Shown: in pieces, positions 1 through 12,649 of the stretch
Layout of the letters: each line of letters starts with the position of its first letter
Numbering within the stretch: the stretch's first letter is position 1
Assembly: GCA_032622095.1 (NCBI GenBank)
Contig: CP136069.1
Coordinates: 40,462,194-40,526,193, forward strand
Source: Siphonodentalium dalli
Lineage: Eukaryota > Mollusca > Scaphopoda > Gadilida > Siphonodentaliidae
Length of the DNA stretch: 64,000 nucleotides
Reading direction: 5' to 3'
Notes under the pieces: model-generated
The model's input: the letters and a program-made list of their open reading frames with translations, nothing else
Databases searched by the model: none
What the model was told of the DNA's origin: nothing
Position numbers and translations under genes: made by a program

Positions 1-1815
1 TTTATGTATATGCATATCGCTATGACAGTATTCCTGTGTAAATGACGCGAGTGTATCAAATAAATAGATAGTATGTAAATATAGTAACGGGCACATCCAC
101 TCTGTTTTGGGTGGATGTGCCTTCAATGAGTGCATTAATATTACATAATTATACTATTATGTGCTTTTGTCATGTATTTGTATTTAAATTTGTATATCTC
201 ACATACCATGTTTATTGGTTTATTGAGACAAAAGAATTTCAGTTCCTCATATCGTCGGATTCCTTATGTCATTTTGCATTTTTGGTTTGTTAAACGTGAT
301 CTGAAAATGGAATATGGATGCCTAGTATGCGTATTTTCAGGATCCAGTTAGTGACGTGGTTCTAATGTCATAGGTGGACATTCAAGTTATGTTTCAGTGT
401 GGTTTCTTCATGTGCAACATCATAATTATGTGACACTGCCTGCAATTGTTATTTGCCAGAAAATGAAATCAAACTTATCTTATTGCTATGTAGGTTTAAT
501 GGTTATATATATATATATCGACTTTCAAGATGCATATTTAACACGCGTGTTGACTCTTCAAAAAGTTAAATGGTTGTTTGTAGTAAAGAGCGTTTATAGT
601 ATCGACAACTGGTTCCAGTCTGAATTCCTTGTTCCCAAATAATAATATGGCTGTTTGTTTGTTTTTTTGGAACCCAAACATCGTGTTCAATTTGTATTTT
701 TATGACTTCCATCCGTCTTACTGTGACATGTAATACTTGTAGAAAGGTTGTTCGAGTATTTATCGACCTATTTCGACACTGGGAAAAATTCAAAAGCGAA
801 TACTATTAGGTATATTTTGGAGCGCAAACCGCTAAGTCGTTTTAATATATCATCACACATGTACATGTAAGTGTCTGGTAATCTGCCTCATGTTTCAATT
901 ATTCGCGTTAGTGTGTTTATTTGTACTTTGTTTGTATGTTCCGTTATGTTAAATATATGTCAACGCCCAATTCTCTGTTCTGTTATAACTACTAGCGCTT
1001 ATTTTCGAGTATAGAGATAGTCTCGTCAGATATATGGCGACACGAATCTGTTTTCAATATGAAAGGAAGGGATAGGTCGGTAGATTCGAAAGCGCTTGTC
1101 TATGATGAGAAGAACAGGTGTATGTATATACCCAATTCAGACGGATGTGTCTGTGAGTTTGTGTCGTTGGTAGAATTTACATGACAACATCGAGTGAGTG
1201 GATCGTGCCGCCAAGGAGGGGGGGGGGGGGGTTAATGGCCTTGATACATAGTTATTGACATAAGCGTGATACCCCATTATGACTGCTCTAATTACACCTG
1301 AAAACATATGCCATTCACACACAGGTTATAAACCTTTCGTCAGATTTTAATTGTGATAGCTTTTACGAGATTTGTGTCTCGTGATGTATAACATAATCTC
1401 ATCTAAGAACTATATATGACCAATTATCAGAGTGGGTGGGTATAACGTATGCAGTGAGATTGATTTGCGTTCATATACATACATTAATAATCACAACAAG
1501 AAATTCAATTAATTGAGGAAAAACACCCACTGTCCCGAGTGGTATTGTTAAGCTATTGGAGGGTCTTCCACTTCGCATGCAAAATAGCAAAATATTATTA
1601 ATTGATGACTGATGTACATGTACAGTACACACATAGTAATAACAATTAACGTTATGATTTGAAACTAACCATGATAGGATATTGACAGTAAGGTGGTATT
1701 AACTACTACGAGTGGTATTAGTAATAATAGTACCATTCTAGCATAATATATGTGTACATGATGTATGGGAAATATTAAAGGACAAAACAATAGTTACAAT
1801 ACAATTAGAACTTTT
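1..1815. other. No gene recognised; small hairpin and poly-G tract
   Basis: Only short, featureless open frames occur here. An 11-bp perfect hairpin lies at 90-121 (arms GGCACATCCAC and its complement), and a poly-G tract lies near 1217-1231. I see no exon, RNA gene or recognisable mobile element. Confidence 0.4.
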
Positions 1816-1835
1816 TTTTTTATTAATCGCAAGAA

Positions 1836-2315
1836 GAGCTAATTGCGCTTAAGCACAATAAGGGAATCTCTATTGTGCTTAAGCGCAATAAGGATATATT
1901 TAACTGTACTCAAGCGCAATAATGGAATTTACAAATTGCGCTTATATAATAAAACCCAATAAGGAATCTCTTAATAAGGAATATATTATATATAGTACAT
2001 AAACTCCCTATAATTCAGGTGGTGTAGTCCATCTCCATGGTACAATGGGTGGAACAAATATAGGATTATTCTACTATTTGCACAAGGGTGATCTAATGAG
2101 AGAGATATTAATTGCGCTTAAGTGCAATATTGATGTAATTTCGCTTACGTGTAATAAGGAATGTCTTATTACACTTAAGCGCAATAAGAATATTCCTTAT
2201 TGCACAGGAATATCACATTGTGCTTAAGCGCAATAAGGTATCTCTAACTGCGCTTAAGCACAATAACTGAAGGAATATTCTTATTGGGCTTGAGCTCAAT
2301 TAGAGATTCCTTAAG
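1836..2315. repeat. Cluster of palindromic TTGCGCTTAAGCGCAA motifs
   Basis: The core ATTGCGCTTAAGCGCAAT, itself a palindrome, appears more than ten times with point changes (for example TTGCGCTTAAGCACAATAAG and ATTGTGCTTAAGCGCAAT). Copies are spaced irregularly by 20-60 bp, often followed by AAGGAATCTC or AAGGAATAT. The pattern suggests a locally amplified short inverted repeat, such as MITE sub-terminal repeats. Open frames over it are by-products. Confidence 0.7.
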
Positions 2316-2693
2316 TTATTGCAGTTAATCGAAATTGTCTATTAAATGTCAAGGTGGTTTCCCATAGAGATCATCAACGATGTCTATGCGCAAGGGACCT
2401 ACGCCAGTCTTCTCTGTTGGGATTCCAATTGTTGGCTTATTAAATACAGTATGCACATATGCTTAAGATACAGTTGTGCACGAAGCGCGCTCCCGTAGGT
2501 CGGGTTTTGGATCCCAGTGAATTAAAATATCATTGAAATAATCGGTTTCCCCCTCCCCCCCCCCCCCAATAAACATCCATATATTGAATATACATGTTTT
2601 TGGAGCAGAATTAGATAGTCCATATTGGACACCATCATGGAATTTAATTTTTTTATTTAATTTTCACACATAGTTATTAGTTATGTGGAATCG

Positions 2694-2997
2694 TGGATGG
2701 CGTTATCATTAAACATCACACCCTTATATTGATTATGTGGATAGAGTTATCATTAAACCTCACATCCTTATATTGGTTACAGTAATGCCCAAAGTAATTG
2801 ACCACTTAACCACAGCATAATTATTGGTAATTTTTCAGGATTTAAAAGCCTGAAAAATTACCCATAATTCTGCTGTGGTTAAGTGGTCAATTACTTTGGA
2901 CATTACTGTATGTGGATGGAGTTATCATTACACCTCACATCCTTATATTGGTTAGGTTATGTAGATGTGAGTTATCTTTAAACCTCACATCAGTGTG
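2694..2997. repeat. About 45-50 bp tandem repeat interrupted by a MITE
   Basis: Four units read approximately GTGGATGGAGTTATCATT, then AAACCTCACATCCTTATATT and GGTTAT. They start near 2694, 2739, 2911 and 2961. The element at 2778-2910 separates units two and three. Comparing intact unit junctions (TTATGTGG) with the interrupted one shows the insertion occurred at a TA dinucleotide. Confidence 0.75.
2778..2910. mobile_element. Hairpin MITE, Tc1/mariner-like, flanked by TA duplication
   Basis: The element is almost entirely an inverted repeat. The left arm begins TACAGTAATGCCCAAAGT and the right arm ends ACTTTGGACATTACTGTA, with arms of about 62 bp around a short loop (ATTTAAAAG). Counting TA as the target duplication, the terminal repeat is CAGTAATG. 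A TA duplication with CAGT ends is typical of non-autonomous Tc1/mariner derivatives. It carries no coding capacity and sits inside the 45-50 bp tandem repeat. Confidence 0.8.
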
Positions 2998-3165
2998 TTG
3001 GGGATTTTGGACCTTGACTTGGGACCTTTGGTTTTTAACGCAACAAATGCGAGTACACCTTATACACAAGTTTCTTGGATAAGATGAGTTTGAAGCCTGC
3101 TTACATTTCGAAATGTTGTCAGTTTTGTATCGTCTGCAGCGGAACTCGGCATGTTGAAGCAAAAG

Positions 3166-4035
3166 TTACAAGAGATAAAATATGTACGTAACGAGACTAT
3201 AATACAAATGAAAAAATAAATTGAGGGAGGAGTGGGCGATACAGGGAACTAAGGGTTGAACCAATATAAATTTGTAGAGCGATAACGACCAATGTTGACA
3301 TATCATGCATCTCAACTCTACTGTTGCAACAAGGCTATAAAATGTGGGGGGGGGGGGTGTCATAATCTTTGTTATCTCTATATAGTGCCAGAATAGTCAT
3401 TTATGGACTTCTATAGTGGTACAATGCAAATTGGAATCAAATGATAAAAATATGTATGTATTAACACAACTACGGTATACCGATGAAAATAAAAATAATA
3501 ATTTAGGCCGGGATTAGATGTTGGGTTGGTTAAATAGACTCGGAGAAAAAGGGGAACGATGAACTGCCATAAATTAGTAGAGCGACAGCGATCAATGTTG
3601 CCATGTGATGCATCGCGACTGTACTGTAGCGGCAATGATATAAAATTGGGGGGGGGGGGGGTCTGAAATTATCTTCATCTCTATAGATGGCACCAGGATT
3701 ATATAGAAAGGAATAGCAATTGATATACGTATACCGTATACTATAGTAATACCATAGACATATACATGTAAGTACAAGTATCACGTGATAACATATTACG
3801 TAACTTGACTATAGCGATGAAAAAAATTGGACCGGGATTAGAGGTTCGGTTGGTTATATGTGGATAATTGGATATGGAATTCATACCGATGAGACGATAA
3901 AAATTAGTGGAGCGATAAAGACCAATGTTGACACTTAGTCAGGCTACATGGGGGTTGATACGATAGACCGAAATAAATTTGTCGGGTGATAATGACCAAT
4001 GTTGACGTATAAAGTAACGCGACTGTACTGTCACA
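3166..4035. repeat. Degenerate repeats of about 300 bp with poly-G tracts
   Basis: The phrase GAGCGATAACGACCAATGTTG recurs in varied form near 3276, 3578, 3908 and 3982. In three copies a CGACTGTACTGT-like stretch follows, and in two a run of 12-14 G (3344-3357 and 3648-3661). The first three copies are about 300-330 bp apart; the last is closer. Overlapping open frames on the minus strand share the same repeat and are not taken as genes. Confidence 0.55.
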
Positions 4036-4104
4036 CAATTATCAGGTAGAACCTGTCAAATATGGACTCTGGTGGCCAATATGGAACAGTTCAGAAAACA
4101 TTCG

Positions 4105-4650
4105 CAGGGCCCTAAAATTTATTTAACATGGGATCTGCCATTAAAATTGATTTATGTCGATAAAATTCTTATTTTTCAAAATTTGAAGCTGAGACTTGGT
4201 GTGTCTGTGTGGAATACTTATATATTCCTAAAATGACAGGGTACAGCACGTAATTATTTTTTAGATGGAAGAAATTAATTTATTTCGATGATAAATTTTA
4301 ACATGGGATTTGCTATTCAAATCGATTTATGTCGATAAAACTCTTATTTTTCAAAATGTTGAGCTGAGACTTGGTGTGTCTGAGTGGAATACTTATATAT
4401 TCCTAAATTGACAGGGTACAGCACGTAATTATTTTTTAGATGGAAGAAATTATTATTTTTCGATGATAAATTTTAACACGGGATTTTCCCATTCAAATCG
4501 ATTTATGTCGATAAAACTGTTATTTTTCAAAATTTTAAGCTGAGACTGAGGTATGTCTGCGTGGAATACTTATATATTCCTAAAATGACAGGGTCCAGCA
4601 CGTAATTATCTTTTAGATGGAAGAAATTGATTTGTTTCCATGATAAAAAT
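4105..4650. repeat. Three tandem copies of a 175-bp unit
   Basis: The anchor GATTTATGTCGATAAAA occurs at 4149, 4324 and 4500, a period of 175-176 bp. Each unit also holds GCTGAGACT, GGAATACTTATATATTCCTA, GACAGGGTACAGCACG and TTTTTAGATGGAAG. Copies differ by a few substitutions and small indels. The unit contains no open frame of note. Confidence 0.85.
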
Positions 4651-4654
4651 CGAG

Positions 4655-5614
4655 CGTGCTCTGTGCGGCGTGCCGCAGGCAGTGTGCGCTCAAGATGTAA
4701 ACAACTTTCTCAAGTGTCGTTTTGGTCAACATATCGCTTTCTCGACGGGGAGATCTGATCCGAATAATAGCTAAGATGTATTTAGATAGAATTATTGAAA
4801 GAATTTGACCGATTATTGTGCATTTTGAGAGAAACGAGTGAAGAAAACGTTTAGTCAAACACGCGAATTCTGCCAATTACAGTTGCAGACGAGCGCTGTC
4901 AGAATCAGATAATCTACAGATTGACAACAAATGCAGGCCTGAAACTCACCTTTTTGGGAGGTAAATCCCACTTATTAGATATCAAAACAATCCTTCCTAA
5001 GCACATTCCACAAGTTTTTAATATCTTAGGACACAGTAACAGTCAAAATGAATGAATTTAAATCACGATTCCGAGACGAAGCGAGACATGTACTGTGTAC
5101 GATTTTTGACTCATTTTGAGGCGCATTGGTTACGATGACGTCATTTGCGTTGCCCCACAACCTTAACCCTTTCCAATGCCAACGGCATTTCAATTGGTTG
5201 AAATTAAAATTTTCTCAAGTTCCAGCTCAACCTGAATCTAGTTACCCAATTGGTAGAATTACTTTAGCAGTACAATTTAGTTTTATCAATTATAACTATA
5301 ATTTTATTGACGATATGAGCTCAACATCATAATATGAAACTGTTTATGGCGGTGTTATCCAAACGTGTGCTTTGATAATGGTTATAATTTTATTTTGCGA
5401 TCAAACGTCAGTGCAGCTCAGCAGAAACGCATAGGCACTATTTCAATTCAGCAGAAACGCATGAGTCCTACGATAATAGTACACCCACTGAACGCGCTTC
5501 GCGCGTTGGTCAGTGGGTGAAAAAGTGAACAAAAATATATACAAGTATTATCCATATAATTTAAAACATCTACATTAAACCGACGTAACGATCGGTCATG
5601 ACTATGATAGCATT
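4655..5614. other. No gene recognised; one GC-rich hairpin
   Basis: A hairpin at 5483-5518 has arms ACCCACTG...CAGTGGGT around CGCGCTTCGCGCG. A short direct repeat, CAGCAGAAACGCAT, lies at about 5415 and 5450. Nothing else is identifiable. Confidence 0.4.
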
Positions 5615-5618
5615 TTAA

Positions 5619-6110
5619 GGGCCCACTTAATTTTTGAACCCCCAGGTCACATATATAAAATATATGCCATATTATATACCATTTGAAAGAGGAAGCTGCA
5701 AAACATTGTATTATCTACTTATCCGGTGTAATAAATTGTTAACATGTTGTTTTTTTTGAGTTTCCGACGTGTTTTTCTCCTTAGGTTTCATCTGGTTTTG
5801 TTGTGCAAATGGTATTATTTTCAATGGAGGGGAATAACTCTATATTTTAAAGATAGAGTTATTCCCTTTCCATTGAAAATACATTTCAGTTTGAATTCTG
5901 TATTCTGTATTCTGGGAGCCAAAACGGGGGAAATCTTTTTTATGATTTCAGTTGTTTTCTATTTCTCTATGGGCATCTTCTGAGAGACAGCATTTTCAAA
6001 TGGTGATGAATTATGGCTTTTAATAATATTTTATGGCATAGATTGTTATTAAAACCGTATATCAAGGCAATATAAACAAATAATCGGTGACTCGAAAATT
6101 TAGTGGGCCT
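5619..6110. mobile_element. 492-bp MITE with TTAA target duplication (piggyBac-like)
   Basis: TTAA lies immediately outside both ends (5615-5618 and 6111-6114). The terminal inverted repeats are GGGCCCACTTAATTTTT at the left and, read from the right end inward, AGGCCCACTAAATTTTC. The element is non-coding and has a central hairpin at about 5814-5881 (arms around ATAGAGTTATTCCC). TTAA target sites are the hallmark of piggyBac-family transposition; assignment rests on that and on the inverted ends only. Confidence 0.75.
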
Positions 6111-6114
6111 TTAA

Positions 6115-7130
6115 TTATATATATATATATTTATTTCTATCCTCCATCACATGAAGAGTTACATGTAACACAAATACATAAAATACATATAGAACAAAGA
6201 ACAATTCAGTAGAAAAGAACATATTTACACATTTGTCACGCGACCACCGAGATGGCCCCACTTCCCAAGCCTAGACCTACAAAACATGCACCATAGATAA
6301 AAGGTCACTTAAACATTGACATGCCTTGATCTACAAGTATGCAATAGAGATCAGAGTTTGAGGGTCCATGCTGTGAACACACTCATTGACTCTGGTTGTG
6401 CGAGCAGCAACCCAGGCGACAAAGCAATTAGCTGTCCTCTGGGACAGACGCCCACACATACCAAGAGACCCTCAGTAGATCCACAGCACGAAACCACAAA
6501 CTGTGGCGCAAGTTTGAACCTGTATACGACAATCAGGGCTGTCTGGTTATGATTTATTGAGAATTCAAATTAGGCATTTTCGTAGACATTGTACAGCTGA
6601 AATTTATTAGGTATAAGTGATAAGATCTTGGGATGACCGCGAAAGATACATATTCCACAAGGAATTTGTTGATTTTGCAAAGAATCTAATCCATTGATGA
6701 GAATGTAAGCCAGGTGGAAGGAAATCTGGCCTTTTCCCTAGAAATAATAGTAGCTGTTGGTCAGGTTGAAGATTATCAATGTGTACAAAGCAATCGATAC
6801 CGAAACAATCGATAAATGCGTACCATATTCTTTGCATTTTTGTATTTGAATTTGTGAATGATGTGTAAAATGACATGTTGTCCATGTATCGAGTTCGGGG
6901 TATAATTCCATGAGTTTGTCCTTGCAATTTACTTGATCTTGTCACGCAGCTTTGTTCGGTGTGACACCTCGTTTGGTATTCAAAAGTTCACACGCACCGT
7001 CCACCTTGGGAATAAAATACATTCTTATGTGTACGACTGTAGAGGTGGCATCGTAGATACATGTAGATTTCCACATATATATGTTGTTTTTTGGAGATCA
7101 AAACCCCTATAGATCGCACCTTGAACAGTT
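6115..7130 (-). other. Non-coding stretch with a possible LINE C-terminal fragment at 6607-6945
   Basis: A minus-strand frame of 112 codons (6945-6607) ends with a hydrophobic LLLFLGKRPDFLPP segment, then HQWIRFFAKSTNSLW. The shape and position recall the C-terminal end of some animal LINE ORF2 proteins, but I cannot identify the family. The bases to its left (6115-6600) could be the 3' untranslated part of the same remnant. It is equally possible that the frame is chance. Confidence 0.2.
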
Positions 7131-7131
7131 T

Positions 7132-7301
7132 CATGGTGTCACATAAATCGAACCAACGACCCAGTTTCATGGAGGCACATATTTTCGTTGGGTGTAGGTC
7201 ATTATTAATCCAAATCCGAACGTCGTTCCGAGGGATCGGTATTTGAAAGTGAGTGCGTTTGAATCGGACTGGGTCGTTGGTTCGATTTATGTGACACCAT
7301 G
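7132..7301. repeat. Perfect 34-bp inverted repeat with 102-bp spacer
   Basis: Arms at 7132-7165 and 7268-7301 are perfectly complementary, starting CATGGTGTCACATAAATCG. The spacer is AT-rich and non-coding. It may be the ends of a small inverted-repeat element, but no target duplication was found. Confidence 0.7.
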
Positions 7302-8029
7302 ACCATGACCAGAATTTGGAGGTGTACCAGTTTTATATCTCTACACAAAGCACAACAGTACCCATGGATCAGTCTCAAGCCTAGTTTCTGAGCTTGTCTG
7401 GAGGATATGAACTTTTAGGTGACAAATTATTGCAGTATGGCAATATAATCAGATGCATGTACACATACAGGCCTTAAAATCCATAACAGAATCAAAAATA
7501 TTCTAGATCACCAAGTAATGTTTATTATCTTTGCAAGAAGCTTAAAGTGGCTTATACATGTACCACACATGTACATTTAATGATAGACAATCCGAGTTCA
7601 CGCTCCTCTATTACCATTTCTTTGGCTTCATGTGTAATAATAATTGATTCGAGTCGAGGAACCCACCCTTTAAAGCTCAGAGTAATAAAATATCAATTTT
7701 TAAAATCTGTTATATTTCACCACCTAGTATATTTGCGGCCTAGCAAATATTTGACGAGCCGTCTGACAGACTGTTGATACCCAGTTTCGTTGAACAAAAT
7801 GTTGATATATAACACATTTCGGAAAATGTCATACTCGAGTTGACAGTAGTTAGCATTATGTTTTGGTAAAAAAATGATTTTGATAACTAAAGGGTCTTTT
7901 GAAGAAATGATGTTGTTGGAATATGATGATATGTAGACCATCAAACAGATTGTTTACCTTTAATTGTCCATGTTGACTTTAAAGCATAGCATTTGGTATT
8001 TTTTTGTATCCCTGTATAAAATGGGGTGA
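7302..8029. other. Nothing recognised
   Basis: Only short open frames on both strands, with no domain, splice logic or repeat structure that I can support. Confidence 0.3.
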
Positions 8030-8479
8030 TCAATTTATACATACTCACATCTATAAGAGAATACATGGCCTAACAATATTTACCTTGACCTTGTAATCCA
8101 ATGCATTCTCTTATATATGTGATGCTTCCCATGTGAGACTTGCATAAATAAGATAATTCACTGGTACATGATCTTTAATGCTGCACCAGCGCAGCTCCTG
8201 TCATGGAAGGGTTACACATTGTAAGGACAAAGCATTGAAAAATATTCTGAAAATAATATTTAGGCTAAAATATTTTTAACCTTCTATGCGATTACTAGTA
8301 CCGTAGCAATGTTTGTTGACAAGTCACTGTAACAGTTTTGTTTACATAGCATCATGATTCTTAGTTTGAGTCTGGTAAAAAGCGGCTGATTTGCTGCAGA
8401 AATGCTATAGTTTGATTATGCAAAAGGCCTGTTTTACATTCGCTTTTATCCATCAAATGTGCTGCAGACACTTCGTACC

Positions 8480-11400
8480 ACTAAGTAATTGAGTTGAAAA
8501 AATGGGGTGATACCCCGGTAATGACCACATAATCGGAACGGTCACTGGTGAGTTACGGTACCGTTCAGTTGTTATTCCGTGGTCTATTAGCGGGTTGTCA
8601 CCTAAGTTAAAGTTAAAGAAAATAATACATCAATGAGGATCTTGTTAAAGACACAATAAGAGTTGCGGTGGGTGTTTCTGTTAAAATAGTCACATCTGTT
8701 AAAACCGCCATAAACATAAATAATATTATATTATAGACAAACATTGTTCTTATACCAATCATAAATATCGCGTGAATTGCAGCATGTTATTGTCATATTA
8801 TTACTGTGGTTAGATAAACAAACGCCATGTTATTTAAACAAATAGTATGTAAAGAGAATGTGATAAGCAAAATACTAACAAATATTAGCACAGATACATG
8901 TATTTAACACTTATGCTGCCCTGTGTCTGTGCGGCCCTGTGCGTCTGCATGAGTGCATCATTACAGATCCTGTGTCAATGCATTCTCTCATATATGTATA
9001 CGAGTCTCACACGGGGATTTGCTGTTTTTAGTCCAAGCCCGTCCTATATGCTCTCTTATGACAGAGCTTAAGCGTTAGTGACCCGCTCAAATAAAACCAC
9101 TATTATATGAAATAAAATATCACAATTGCGACAATAAACGGATATTTTCCGCAGAAGACATGCTATTTTATCTGAAACCCACATCAGTTGTGAATTTAAA
9201 ACGGTAATTTAATGCGAAAAGAGACATTTACCTCAATGTTTACAATTTTTTTAAAGTATGCGAACTCGGTTGACCTCGCGAACTGTGTTCGGCATTTTCC
9301 GTTGAAAATATTCCGTAGATTTTGGACAACAGCGCAAATTACGATGAATTCTCCATTGTAATCGTAATTATGTATGTCAATAAATAAAATAATAAATAGA
9401 TTAATTAAACATTGGAGATATAAATGTAATACACTAAATAAATTACGGGAATTAGAACCCTCTCAACGTTTAAAACAGTGTAAACACAAGTTACGAGCAT
9501 TAGATATAATATGCCTTATATGGTGCTACATTTCACCCATATTTGGTGGACGTCCGCGAAATTAAGATATATACTAAGCGAACAGGGCAATATACTGCTC
9601 TTGTTAAGCACACAAAAAATCAAATCAAATTTGTATAAATTTTTAACCTTAAGTTTGAAAAGTCCCACTAAAACGGAAGAACTATATTTCGTAACTGTGT
9701 GATTCGGTTCTCCGATTATTTTATCAACACAGATGTCAAAATGCACATCACACGCATGGCAAGTCAGACACAAGAGTTCTAATTTGCTCCAATTTTGACA
9801 AGTTGCTTGCGAAAATTGTCAACAAAACTACCGTTCTGATCCTCCATTATGTCATTAAGTTTTTAGTGCGGGAATTGTTCTGAAAGCACATAGAAAACTG
9901 GACTTTCGGGCGATCGGTTTTCGCCATTTTTTTTCGGAAAACCCGCGCTATATATAGAAACGGAAAGTAGAATTCCCAGAACAAACAGCGGATTATGCCG
10001 AACTTATTCGAACCACTTCGGCTTTCGGTTAAAACGTAAACAAACAGAGAAACAAATCGATGTTTGTGGCAATCAACCGGAATATTCTATGTATAATTTA
10101 ACATTAAAGTTAGATTATTATACACCATTATGACCATAAGATGTAAGCCTTTCCGATGTATATAGCATCATGTATTGATTTGCTAGGTAAATCGAGTAAA
10201 ATACACCACAAATTCCCGCCACAGATCGTGGGCGTAACTCGTGTGATAGGAATGGTATACAAGCGGGCTTGGACTAAAACAGCAAATCGCCATCCCAATA
10301 TCTTAGCTGGTTTTAGTACAAGAAGACTTGGACTAACGGGGAGCCTCATATATATAACAGAATGTACTGGTTTACAAGGTCGACATAAATATTGTAATAG
10401 GCCAATGAATGTATTCTCCTATATATGAGATATGGGAGACTGACACATATAAGAGAATGCATTGGCACAGGGTTTTTGAAAATTGCTGGAAGTTTCGGTC
10501 ATGGATGGGTTAATATGTTTTCGCAACATGCAAAAATTGTCCGAGCTTAATTGTTTTAAAACTTTGGCATGACCTATTTTTTCCTTCGCGGCATTTCCAT
10601 TTTAGATAACCTGAAGGCGAACTGAACGGTCGTTTCACCTCAAATTTGGAGGCCTGCATTCATAACTTTGTCCGAGCATATATTCCTATCATGTTGGGTC
10701 GATTAAAAAAATGTTAGCACAGATACATGTATTTAACACTTATGCGGCCCTGTATCTGTGCAGCCCTGTGCGTCTGCATGATTGCATCATTACAGATCAT
10801 GTGCCAATGTATTCTCTCATAGGCATGCATGCAATTAAAATGCAGTGATTCTCCTTATATCTTTGGAACTTAAAGGCATGATTGGCCTTCGTTATAGGTT
10901 ATAATTTATAAATAAGATTTACAAAACTTTTCCCAAGAATATACTAATAGTATAGGCTAATGTTCATATGAATGCGTTATTATCCACAAAACACACTTTG
11001 TTTGAGTCAATCGTTTGTTTATATACAGCTCGTAAATAGTGAGCGATAAGCAAAACACTCAACACCGTTGCGATTGTATAATAGAGTGATTCAGGGTTAC
11101 CCATTCAACACTGAAATCTTGAGAGGTGAAAATTAGCGATAGCTACATGTATACCGGTATATTGTAAACAACTTGGTGTCATTTCTGACAAAAGTTCAGT
11201 ATGTGTGGTGTCTCATCAGTGCTAAATGTTTTGCTTATAGCATACTCTTTACGTACTGTTTGTTTACAAAATATGGCGTTTGTTTACATAACAATAATAT
11301 GCTGCAATTTAAGCGATATTTATGATTGGTATAAGAACAAAATTTGGTTATAATTTAATGTTATTTCTGTTTATGGTGATTGTGACTATTTTAACAGCAA

Positions 11401-11625
11401 TATCCACCACCAATGCTTCCGATATCTTTAACAAGATCCTCATGGACATATTATTTGATTATTTTCTTCAACTTTTGGTGTGACGACCCGCTAATAGATT
11501 TCATTATCGTAACCAAACAGTACCGTAACTCCACCGCAGTGACCGTTTCGATACCGCTGTGGATACCGTATACTATACTGGTCATTATCGGGGTATCACT
11601 CCATTTTTTTAGTCAATTAATTTGA
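8480..11625. mobile_element. Long-inverted-repeat element, arms of about 400 bp, with nested repeats
   Basis: The left arm (about 8480-8880) and right arm (about 11220-11625) are imperfect reverse complements over their whole length. Shared landmarks are AAAAAATGGGGTGATACCCC at the outer edge, the AGGATCTTGTTAAAGA segment, and AAACAAACGCCAT near the inner edge. The approximately 2.3 kb interior holds further repeats: a CAGATACATGTATTTAACAC direct repeat near 8890 and 10717, a copy of the CCAATGCATTCTCT palindrome family at about 10396-10463, and the 10.86-11.13 kb segment that recurs at 46.1-46.8 kb. No transposase frame is visible, so it looks like a decayed non-autonomous DNA transposon or a composite. 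Exact ends are uncertain. Confidence 0.6.
8885..9015. repeat. Dispersed repeat, copy 1 (copy 2 at about 10712-10820)
   Basis: The two segments share TTAGCACAGATACATGTATT, then TAACACTTATGC, GCCCTGTGCGTCTGCATGA and GCATCATTACAGATC, and end in a CAATG-ATTCTCTCAT segment. They lie in the same orientation about 1.83 kb apart inside the inverted-repeat element. The shared end links them to the palindrome family at 54.4 and 63.5 kb. Confidence 0.7.
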
Positions 11626-11639
11626 TTATGTATAGTGGT

Positions 11640-12649
11640 ATGAGAGGTCCGTTGCCGAAGCAACAATATTTATTTGTAAACAAAGCATTGCTTTCCAGAC
11701 AATTTGATTTGTCACGCTATCAGACAATTTATGTAAACAATAAATTAAACAATTGTATCTTCACTTCACCTTTTTCTATCTCGTGAATGATATATCATGA
11801 TATCTACAGATTAATCACGGACATGAGAGGTTCATGCAAATGCTCGGGATCCATGTACATATTTTCAATGAAAGTCTGTTATAGAAGAGTAGCCGGACAT
11901 GACTCAGTCCAAAACAGCAGTCGATATCCCAAGCTTTTGCACACCGAAAAGACTTGGTCTAGTACCTGAACAGTAAACACGCAATCTGCATGATTCGTGA
12001 AACAGCTATATATTTAAAACCATGCTCTATATACACAGAACGAGTCAATTTTGTTTATGGGTTTGTTGATACAACACAAGTCCTAGCTCGCAAGGATAGA
12101 ATGAGCAGCACAGCCTCGAGTTCTATCCTTCATCAATGGCACAAGTGCCATATCAACAAATCCATTAATACATGCGTTTATTACACATCACCGGTCCTTG
12201 AATCCGTGCATTAAAAAATAGTCTTGCAAGGTTTATTTAGACATATACATGGCTTGTTTTGTCATGTGTGGTGACGCTTTTATTTTATAGTTCCAGTATC
12301 ATGGTTGAGGCCTGCATGGATACTCGAATAATGGAAATTGTTATTTTTTTTACAATCAACACATTTCAGATAATTCTTTCCATAAATATGTTGGAAATAA
12401 TGTGTCAGTGCGTAATTATAAGCAAACAATGTATTTTTTTGTTGGGTATATAGGTTTATACAATTTTATGTTTTAGTGGCAGAACAACATACAGGTACTT
12501 GGTATACAGGTAGTTTCACTTCGCAAATTTACACAGTATCTTGTTCAGCCACTTGTAATTTTATAAACCCATAAATGCAACACAAAATATGTTGATTGTA
12601 TATTTAATCCCCCTTATTGTCTCTTTTATACATTTAACAATGATATTTA
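11640..12649. other. No gene recognised; imperfect hairpin at 12062-12160
   Basis: At 12062-12160 two 10-bp arm pairs nest (TTTGTTGATA with TATCAACAAA; AAGGATAGAA with TTCTATCCTT) around an unpaired middle. Short open frames here have no recognisable content. Confidence 0.35.
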
